Part shown: one piece after another, positions 6,290 to 11,561 of the stretch
Layout of the letters: every line of letters begins with the position of its first letter
Numbering within the stretch: the stretch's first letter is position 1
DNA from: Actinomycetes bacterium
GTDB lineage: Bacteria; Actinomycetota; Actinomycetes; Actinomycetales; Cellulomonadaceae
Assembly: GCA_023462275.1 (NCBI GenBank)
Contig: JAEWYD010000409.1
Coordinates: 1 to 11,561 of the forward strand
Length of the DNA stretch: 11,561 nucleotides
Direction: 5' to 3'
Made by a program: the position numbers and the translations under genes
The notes under the pieces: generated by a model
Seen by the model: the letters and a program-made list of their open reading frames with translations, nothing else
Told to the model about the DNA's origin: nothing
The model's database searches: none

Positions 6290-8734
6290 GCGCGCCGTGT
6301 ACCGGTGCAGGAAGGCGGCCATCGCCTGGCGCTCGACGGACGCCGAGGGCACGTAGCCGAGCGTCCCGTTGGGCAGCTTCGTGCCGGTCGTGATCTTGGT
6401 CGCCGCCATCCACTCGATGGCCACCCGGAACGGGTTGTCCATGCTCACATCGGGGAACGTCGACGTGCTCGGGACGGCGAACCCGGGGGAGCCCGCGAGC
6501 CGGTAGAGGAAGGCGGCCATGGCCTCCCGCGACACCGGGCTGGTGGGCTCGTACACGAGCGCTCCGCTGGGCAGGCGCTTGCCCGTCGTGATGCCGCGGG
6601 ACGCGAGCCACTCGATCTCCCGGAAGAACGGGTGGCTGGTCGGCACGTCCGCGAACGACGCCACCGCGGGCGGCGTGAACGCCGGGGAGCCGGACAGCCG
6701 GTACAGGAACGCCGCCATGGCGTCGCGGTTCACCGAGCCGAGCGGGCGGTACGTGCCGTCGGCGTAGCCGGTGGTGATGCCCTGCGCCGCGAGCCACTCG
6801 ATGTCGGCGGCGAACGGGTCGTAGACGCGCACGTCGTCGAAGCGGGTGAGGGCCGCGTCGCGACCGACCGGGATGAGGCTCGCGGGCTCCGGCCGGATCG
6901 GCAGCACCGCGGCAGGGGAGCCGCCGAGAGCGGTGAGCTCGGCGTCGGAGCGCACGGGGTGTCGCACCCCGGCGCGGATCTCGTAGCGCAGCGGGTCGCC
7001 CGTCGGGTTCACGAAGAGCGGGGCGTGCACGGCGCCCGTCATCGAGAACATGGCGAGGGACTCCGTGCCGACGACGGCGGCTCCGGCCGGCACCAGGGAG
7101 GCGTCGGCGAGCTCGGTGAGCTCGGCGCCGCGGACGAGGTAGGCCGTGGTCGACGTCCGCACGAAGGCGCTGAGCGGGGCGCCGGGGGCGAGCCGGCCGA
7201 CGCTCGACCCGTCGAGCGCGGCGCGCGGGAGCCAGCCGAAGGCCGTGCCGCTGAGCAGGGCCACGGGCATCGGGTTGATCCCCGCCGAGCTCACCAGCAC
7301 GTAGTCGCCGGTGGCGCGGTTGGTCACGACGGTGCCCGCGCGGACCACCGGGTTGCCGACCGGCAGCCACGAGATGCCGTTGTCGGACAGGTAGCCGGAG
7401 CTGGTCGACAGCCCCGCAGCCGTCAGCGACTCGACGTCGGCGACCTCCCGCCGAGCGCCGTCCTCGACCCAGTAGCGGCGGCCGGACCACGTCCGCACGC
7501 CCTGCGTCAGCTTGCCGGCGTCGGTCATCGCCTGCACCTGGGCGTCGCCCAGCTGGATGTAGCTGCCGCAGCCGACGCCCCACTCGTCCAGGAGCGCGCA
7601 GGTGTCGGCGTAGTACTTGCGCCCGAAGTCGACGAGGAAGATCGAGCCGTCCGAGCTGCGCGCGAAGTGCCCCGCCGTCTGGCCGGTGGGCCGCCGGTCG
7701 AGGAAGGCCTTCGAGACGAGCGTGACCGGGCCGAGGGGAGCGTACGCGCTCATGATCGCGGCGTCGGGGACGGGGTACTTCGCCTTCTCGGTGACGATGT
7801 ACACCGTGGGGTTGTCGGCCGTCCGCACGAGCGTGCCGCCCTGCGTGGAGCCGAACCAGTCCGTGTACAGGCGCCAGAAGTTCCGGTTCCCGTACGAGCT
7901 GCAGCTGTCGCCGGTGCCGTACATGTTGGCCAGCGCCGCGGAGTTGGGCTGGTACGGCGTGTAGGCGTACAGGCCTGCCGTCGCCTGGTTCTCGATGTAC
8001 ACCGGGGCGGACCCGCACGCAGCCGCGTTGGGGTGGTACAGGACGTTCACGGTGCGGCCGGGGCGGTAGGCGGTGGAGTAGCTCGGGTCCGCATAGCGCT
8101 GGTACTGACGCGCGGCGAGGTAGAGCTGGTTGAAGAGCCCGAAGTACTCGGTGTTGCACGGCGCCGAGTCCGGGCAGCCGAAGCCGGTCGCGCGCTCGTA
8201 GGCGTAGGTCGTCGGCTTCGACCGCGTGACCAGCGACTGCTCCTTCTCGAGGAGGACGAGGAGCACGCGCGGGTTCACGCCACAGCTCTGCGCGACGCCG
8301 GCGATGATCTGCGCGGCCGTCTCGGCCCGCCCACCCACGTACCCGGTGCAGTAGGCGTCGGCCGCCTTCGCGACCGTCGTCGTGACGTAGTCCTTGAGGC
8401 ACGGCTGCTCGTACGGGGCGCACTTGGCGCCCTTGGTGGTCAGGAACGCCTGGATCTGGTCCACCGTCATGGCGCCCTGGTCGAAGAAGACGGTGTCGCT
8501 GATGATGTTGCCGGGGTCGAAGTCGGCGGCCAGCGCGGTGGGCAGCAGGCCACCGGCGGCGGGTCCGGCGGCGACCGGTCCGACGACGGACGCGTCGACG
8601 ACGGACGCGTCGACGACGGTGGAGCCGGCCGCCGGACCGGCGGTGGCCGGGTTGAGGGCGTCGGCGGCGGGCGCAAGCGTCATTGCGAGCGCCGCGCCGA
8701 CCAGGGCGGCCAGGAGCCGTCGGCCGGCGCGCAT
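6287..8734 (-). CDS. secreted SLH-domain protein with lysozyme-like N-terminal domain
   Basis: An 815-residue exported protein. A Sec signal peptide (about 1-26: Arg start, hydrophobic core, ADA before LN) leads to an Ala/Val/Gly-rich linker. A Cys-rich domain follows (about 75-295; Cys 105, 112, 129, 151, 187, 193, 240 and 278). Its GVNPRVLLVLLEKEQSLVT (152-170) resembles the helix carrying the catalytic Glu in lysozyme/lytic-transglycosylase folds; muralytic activity is inferred only. Residues about 299-625 hold about six related units of 50-60 residues (vR....-YlV..G....V.d...L.a.G pattern), possibly propeller-like. Three SLH domains end the protein (about 632-683, 694-748, 760-814), each with F.DV, I-E-W-aa near-repeats, GITTG or KITTG, and an R..AMAAFL.R helix. 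SLH domains bind secondary cell-wall polymers. The ATG overlaps the lipoprotein stop by one base (TGATG), so translation is probably coupled; no strong separate ribosome site is seen. Similar proteins are often labelled haemagglutinin or S-layer proteins. Confidence 0.8.
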   Translation of the reverse strand: MRAGRRLLAALVGAALAMTLAPAADALNPATAGPAAGSTVVDASVVDASVVGPVAAGPAAGGLLPTALAADFDPGNIISDTVFFDQGAMTVDQIQAFLTTKGAKCAPYEQPCLKDYVTTTVAKAADAYCTGYVGGRAETAAQIIAGVAQSCGVNPRVLLVLLEKEQSLVTRSKPTTYAYERATGFGCPDSAPCNTEYFGLFNQLYLAARQYQRYADPSYSTAYRPGRTVNVLYHPNAAACGSAPVYIENQATAGLYAYTPYQPNSAALANMYGTGDSCSSYGNRNFWRLYTDWFGSTQGGTLVRTADNPTVYIVTEKAKYPVPDAAIMSAYAPLGPVTLVSKAFLDRRPTGQTAGHFARSSDGSIFLVDFGRKYYADTCALLDEWGVGCGSYIQLGDAQVQAMTDAGKLTQGVRTWSGRRYWVEDGARREVADVESLTAAGLSTSSGYLSDNGISWLPVGNPVVRAGTVVTNRATGDYVLVSSAGINPMPVALLSGTAFGWLPRAALDGSSVGRLAPGAPLSAFVRTSTTAYLVRGAELTELADASLVPAGAAVVGTESLAMFSMTGAVHAPLFVNPTGDPLRYEIRAGVRHPVRSDAELTALGGSPAAVLPIRPEPASLIPVGRDAALTRFDDVRVYDPFAADIEWLAAQGITTGYADGTYRPLGSVNRDAMAAFLYRLSGSPAFTPPAVASFADVPTSHPFFREIEWLASRGITTGKRLPSGALVYEPTSPVSREAMAAFLYRLAGSPGFAVPSTSTFPDVSMDNPFRVAIEWMAATKITTGTKLPNGTLGYVPSASVERQAMAAFLHRYTAR
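8582..8619. repeat. 15-bp tandem repeat, 2.5 copies
   Basis: The unit GACGACGGACGCGTC occurs at 8582-8596 and 8597-8611, with a partial third copy at 8612-8619. On the - strand it encodes VVDAS VVDAS VVG (residues 40-52) in the linker just after the SLH protein's signal peptide. The copies are identical at DNA level, so the tract is recent or prone to slippage. Because 15 bp is five codons, length changes would keep frame. Confidence 0.85.
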
Positions 8735-9246
8735 CACTGCACCGCCGTCGGCTCGGAGGTGCCGGCGCTCGTCGGGGAGGTGTAGGTGACGACCACCGTC
8801 TGCCCCGCGGGCGCGACGGGCAGCACCAGCACGCCGCAGGAGGTCGAGGTGGCGTCCGCGAAGGCCGCGCCGCTCACCGTCGTCGCCGTCCCGGGGATCG
8901 TGGCCGTGCAGGTGCCGCCGTTCTCGACGAGGTCCGGGACGAAGGCGGCCACCTCGATGGTCCCCGCCGCCGCGCCGGGACCGGCGTAGCTGACGAACGG
9001 CGTCACGGTGGTGAGGCCCGCCGGGGCCGTCGGCGGGTCGGCGGGTGGGGAGCTGGGGTCCGGCGCCGGCTCGGTGGCGTCCGGCGCCGGAGTCGTCGGC
9101 GCCGCGGTCGGCTCCGGCGCGGCGGCGCTGGCCGTGGGGGAGGCGCTGGGCGTCGGGTCGGGCCCGTCGCTCCCGCCGGTGCAGCCGGCGAGCAGGAGCA
9201 CGCCTGCCGCCGTGACGACGGCGGCGATGCGGCTGGGTGCGGGCAC
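8734..9246 (-). CDS. small lipoprotein with Pro/Thr/Ala linker and beta domain
   Basis: A 170-residue predicted lipoprotein. A short Arg-containing N-terminus and hydrophobic core run into the lipobox LLAGC (18-22), so Cys22 should be lipidated and the protein held on the outer face of the membrane. Residues 23-77 are a flexible Pro/Thr/Ser/Ala linker. At DNA level it contains a 12-bp direct repeat GTCCGGCGCCGG (9058-9069 and 9079-9090). Residues 78-165 look like a small beta-sandwich: alternating hydrophobics, AGTIEVAAFV (94-103), two Cys (113, 137) that could form a disulphide, and a late VVVTYTSP (151-158). I do not recognise a family. The start is GTG 9246 with GGAGGA (9252-9257) just upstream; earlier in-frame starts would remove the signal-sequence logic. 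Its stop overlaps the SLH gene start, so the two are likely made together, suggesting a partner or anchor for the SLH protein. Confidence 0.75.
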   Translation of the reverse strand: MPAPSRIAAVVTAAGVLLLAGCTGGSDGPDPTPSASPTASAAAPEPTAAPTTPAPDATEPAPDPSSPPADPPTAPAGLTTVTPFVSYAGPGAAAGTIEVAAFVPDLVENGGTCTATIPGTATTVSGAAFADATSTSCGVLVLPVAPAGQTVVVTYTSPTSAGTSEPTAVQ

Positions 9247-9253
9247 GGCTGTC

Positions 9254-9285
9254 CTCCGATCGGTGGGGCTCCGATTCTCCCACCG
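9254..9285 (-). promoter_or_regulatory. inverted and direct repeats before the lipoprotein gene
   Basis: CGGTGGG (9261-9267) and CCCACCG (9279-9285) are perfect 7-bp arms around an 11-nt spacer, 14 bp before the GTG start. CTCCGAT is repeated at 9254-9260 and 9269-9275, and CCGATCGG (9256-9263) is itself a palindrome. On the - strand one CTCCGAT copy overlaps the ribosome binding site and the other lies in the loop. GAGAAT in the loop is a weak -10 candidate. It could be an operator or a leader hairpin. The function is inferred. Confidence 0.4.
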
Positions 9286-9338
9286 CGGCCGTGCGGGCGG
9301 GGCCAGCGACACGTGCGGACGGCGCCTGCTCGGCGCTG

Positions 9339-9353
9339 CGCCGGCCTCCGGCG
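9339..9353 (-). terminator. hairpin directly after wzt
   Basis: CGCCGG (9339-9344) and CCGGCG (9348-9353) form a perfect 6-bp stem with a 3-nt loop abutting the wzt stop codon. It may terminate or attenuate transcription before the lipoprotein-SLH pair. The 107-bp gap up to the lipoprotein start holds this hairpin and the repeats at 9254-9285. There is no T-run. Confidence 0.4.
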
Positions 9354-10541
9354 TCAGCCGACCAGCGTCATCCGCGCGGGCATGTCCACGACGCCCGTCG
9401 ACAGCGCGGAGGCCTCCACCGAGAAGAGGCCGGCCTGGGTGACCAGGTCGATCGTCTCGCCGTCGGACCCCGACGCCCGGATGCGCACGACGTACTGGCC
9501 GGTCCCGAGCCGCAGGTCCGGCAGCTCGATCACCACGCGGTGGCGACCGGCGGCGCCCGGGAGTTTCACCCCCAGCCGCGTCGAGTTCGTGCCGTAGACG
9601 AACTGCCCACGGGGCGTCTCGATGGAGAGCGCGAGCGTCCACGGCTCGATGGCGCGGCGGAGCTCGGCCTCGACGGCGACCTGGAGGCTCTCCCCGGGCC
9701 GGACGAGCGTCGCGGGCGCGCCGGTCGCGTCGACCACCTCCACGGCGGCGACGCGGCCCAGCGGCGGCGCGGTCTCCGACTCCTCCTCGTGCTCCCGGCG
9801 GTCCGCGTCGAACGACTCGCGCAGGGCGCGGATGCCCTCCTGCGGCGTGCCGTCGACGGCGACGCGCCCGCTCCGGAGCAGGACCGCCCGGTCGCAGAGG
9901 TCGCCCACCTGGTCCGCGGAGTGGCTGACGAGGGCGATGGTCCGGCCCTCCTTCTGGAAGCCGCGGATCTTGTCCATGCACTTGAGCTGGAACGGCTCGT
10001 CGCCGACGGCCAGCACCTCGTCCACCAGCAGCAGGTCGGGGTCGACGTGCACGGCGACGGCGAACGCCAGCCGCACGTACATGCCGGACGAGTAGAACTT
10101 CACCTGGGTGTCGATGAAGTCCTCGATGCCGGAGAAGTCGACCATCGCGTCGAAGTGCCGGGCCGTCTCCGCCTGCGACATGCCGAGGATCGCGGCGTTG
10201 AGGAAGACGTTCTCCCGGCCCGTGAGGTCCTGGTGGAACCCGGCACCCAGCTCGAGCAGGGCGGCCAGGCGACCCCGGCGCCGCACGGTCCCGGTCGTGG
10301 GCTGGATGATCGCGCCGATCACCTTCAGCAGGGTGGACTTGCCCGAGCCGTTCGCCCCGATGAGGCCGACCGTGGTCCCGGCCGCGATCTCGAGGTCGAC
10401 GTCCCGCAGCGCCCAGAACTCCTCGACCCGGCCCTGCCGTCGCGACGTCCGGAACAGGCGGTCCTTGATGGAGGTCTCGCGGTGCATGGTGAACTGCTTG
10501 GAGACGCCCTTGACCTCGACGATGGTCGGGCCGACGGTCAT
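9354..10541 (-). CDS. wzt: ABC exporter ATPase with C-terminal glycan-recognition-type domain (Wzt)
   Basis: A 395-residue ATPase subunit of the polysaccharide exporter; its partner is the Wzm-type permease at 3416-4324. The nucleotide-binding domain (about 1-240) is intact: Walker A GANGSGKST (62-70), Q-loop Gln104 in GFHQDLTGREN, signature YSSGM (150-154), Walker B LLLVDE (170-175), D-loop AVGD (178-181) and switch His207. LAALLELGAGF (92-102) and KFYSSGMYVRLAFA (148-161) are typical of Wzt/TagH. An acidic linker (245-260) leads to a ~130-residue beta-rich domain (about 263-395; for example VRPGESLQVAVEAEL 280-294, ALSIETPRGQFVYGTNS 304-320, GTGQYVVRIRA 347-357). This corresponds to the C-terminal domain which in E. 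coli O9a Wzt binds the terminal modification of the glycan and gates export. The ATG is preceded by GAGGAG at good spacing. It lies 51 bp after the GT4 stop, so probably one operon. Confidence 0.9.
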   Translation of the reverse strand: MTVGPTIVEVKGVSKQFTMHRETSIKDRLFRTSRRQGRVEEFWALRDVDLEIAAGTTVGLIGANGSGKSTLLKVIGAIIQPTTGTVRRRGRLAALLELGAGFHQDLTGRENVFLNAAILGMSQAETARHFDAMVDFSGIEDFIDTQVKFYSSGMYVRLAFAVAVHVDPDLLLVDEVLAVGDEPFQLKCMDKIRGFQKEGRTIALVSHSADQVGDLCDRAVLLRSGRVAVDGTPQEGIRALRESFDADRREHEEESETAPPLGRVAAVEVVDATGAPATLVRPGESLQVAVEAELRRAIEPWTLALSIETPRGQFVYGTNSTRLGVKLPGAAGRHRVVIELPDLRLGTGQYVVRIRASGSDGETIDLVTQAGLFSVEASALSTGVVDMPARMTLVG

Positions 10542-10592
10542 GGACTGCTCCTCGCGAGGGGGTGACCGGCGAGCGCCGGGCCGCGGTCGATC

Positions 10593-11561
10593 CTAACCGT
10601 GCGCCCGGATCGCCCGGTGGTACGCGGCGAGCGTCGCCTCGGCGGCGGCGGCCCAGGTCGCGCGCGCGGCGAGGGCGCGTCCCGCGGCGGCGAGGCGGTC
10701 GTGCTCGGGCCCGACGGCGCGGCCCAGCGCCTCGGCGAGCGCCGCCGCGTCGGTCGCCGGTGCGAGCAGGCCGGCGTCGCCCGTCACCTCGGCCATCGAG
10801 GTAGCCGCCGACGTGACGACGGGGACGCCGTGCGCCATCGCCTCGAGGACGGGCATGCCGAAGCCCTCCCAGAGGGAGGGGAAGCAGAAGGCGCGCGCAC
10901 CGGCGTAGGCCGCCTGGAGGTCGGCCCAGGACAGGCGGCCGACGGCGTGCACGCGTGGCCGGACGGCGTCGGGCACCGTGGCGTCCTCGCCCCAGCCGGC
11001 AGGGCCCACGAGCACCAGGTCGAGCTCGGGCTCGGACTCCGCGACCAGGGCGAACGCGGCCAGGAGGCCCGCGAGGTTCTTGCGGGGCTCGCGCGTGCCC
11101 GTCCACAGCACGTAGGGCCGCTGCAGGCCGTGGACCGACCGGAAGGCCGCCACCTCCGCCGGCGTCGTAGCTCGCACCCGCACGCCGTGCGGCACGACGG
11201 CGAGGCGCTCGCGGTCGATTCCGGCGTCCACGCAGTCCCGGGCGGTCGCCTCCGAGGGGACGACCACGACGTCCGCCTCGGCCACCGTGCGTTCCAGGGA
11301 CCGCTCGAAGAACCGCACCCCGCGCGGCGTGAAGTGCCCGGGGTCCCGCCGGAACGCGACGTCGTGCACCGTGACCACGAGCGGGCGCCGCGTGGGCGGC
11401 ACGGCCCAGGTCGTGGCGTGCACGACGTCGGCGCCGCGCACCAGGTGCTCCGCGCGCGGCAGGCGCACGGTGTTCCAGGCGTCGTAGAGCGCGCGCCGGG
11501 GCAGCGGCGCCCGGCGCACGGGCACGTCGAGCCGCAGGTCCGCAGGCGGCCCGGCGCGGTG
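10593..11561 (-). CDS. GT4 glycosyltransferase (5' end cut by window edge)
   Basis: The frame is open to the right edge, giving 322 visible residues. GT4 enzymes usually have 360-390, so the first ~50-60 (the initial Rossmann strand and Gly-rich loop) lie outside. A GTG at 11525 could be read as a start but would cut the fold. Visible are VVTVHDVAFRRDP (N-terminal domain), VVVVPSEATARD (the linker strand), YVLWTGTREPRKNLAGLL (start of the C-terminal domain with the donor-phosphate Arg/Lys), VGRLSWADLQAAYAGARAFCFPS, and EGFGMPVLEAMAHGVPVV, the EX7E donor-sugar motif. This pattern is common in mannosyl- and related transferases acting early in polysaccharide assembly. No signal peptide or membrane segment is visible. 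It ends with TAG 51 bp before wzt, with which it is probably co-transcribed. Donor and linkage cannot be told. Confidence 0.85.
   Translation of the reverse strand, partial: HRAGPPADLRLDVPVRRAPLPRRALYDAWNTVRLPRAEHLVRGADVVHATTWAVPPTRRPLVVTVHDVAFRRDPGHFTPRGVRFFERSLERTVAEADVVVVPSEATARDCVDAGIDRERLAVVPHGVRVRATTPAEVAAFRSVHGLQRPYVLWTGTREPRKNLAGLLAAFALVAESEPELDLVLVGPAGWGEDATVPDAVRPRVHAVGRLSWADLQAAYAGARAFCFPSLWEGFGMPVLEAMAHGVPVVTSAATSMAEVTGDAGLLAPATDAAALAEALGRAVGPEHDRLAAAGRALAARATWAAAAEATLAAYHRAIRAHG

Noticed and set aside
6305..8785. A very long + strand open frame (~826 codons) antisense to the SLH gene
   Set aside because: Its product is Arg/Gly/Ala/His-rich with no recognisable motif. Long antisense frames are expected opposite a GC-rich gene, and the - strand frame has a signal peptide and SLH domains.
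8734..9283. Upstream extension of the SLH protein into the lipoprotein region
   Set aside because: The frame remains open, but the lipoprotein frame there has a clear lipobox, and the SLH frame has a signal peptide starting at 8734.
1..11561. CRISPR array, tRNA/rRNA, insertion sequence, att site
   Set aside because: No spaced direct repeats, cloverleaf-like sequences, transposase motifs or terminal repeats were found by reading.

Overview
The window is very GC-rich (well above 70% by eye), with a strong G/C bias at third codon positions, frequent GTG starts and actinobacterial-style SLH repeats and -10 boxes (TAGGYT). It therefore looks like a high-GC Gram-positive actinomycete, probably in the Micrococcales/Cellulomonadaceae range. 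That taxonomic guess comes from composition and protein style, not from a marker gene. No rRNA, tRNA, CRISPR array, transposase or integrase was seen.

The region is a cell-surface polysaccharide locus of the ABC-transporter-dependent type. Bases 1-170 probably hold the last codons of an upstream gene. A + strand operon follows (269-3397): a WsaF-like rhamnosyltransferase, an extended-SDR nucleotide-sugar epimerase/dehydratase and a GT2 rhamnosyltransferase-like enzyme, with overlapping stops and starts. The exporter permease gene wzm (3416-4324, -) converges on it. Divergent from wzm is a 603-residue protein (4454-6265, +) with an N-terminal SAM methyltransferase domain and a C-terminal phosphotransferase/kinase-like domain. 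That order is the one found in the E. coli O9a chain terminator WbdD. Converging on this gene is a - strand block read from the right edge: a GT4 glycosyltransferase (cut by the window edge), wzt (exporter ATPase with an extra C-terminal beta domain), a small lipoprotein and a secreted 815-residue protein with a lysozyme-like N-terminus, about six internal repeats and three C-terminal SLH domains.

A working model follows from family knowledge. Cytoplasmic glycosyltransferases build a rhamnose-containing glycan on a lipid carrier, the methyltransferase/kinase-like protein modifies and perhaps caps its non-reducing end, and Wzt recognises the glycan (perhaps the cap) through its C-terminal domain. 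Wzm/Wzt then export it. Outside, the SLH protein could dock onto this or another wall polymer, with the lipoprotein as a membrane-anchored partner. Both convergent gene junctions carry inverted repeats built over the stop codons. The two + strand units share a similar promoter-like block (GGGAC, then GGGTAGGYTG). The most interesting features are the WbdD-like architecture in a Gram-positive, the separation of wzm from wzt by about 5 kb, and the genetic linkage of glycan export to an SLH-anchored, possibly wall-active protein.
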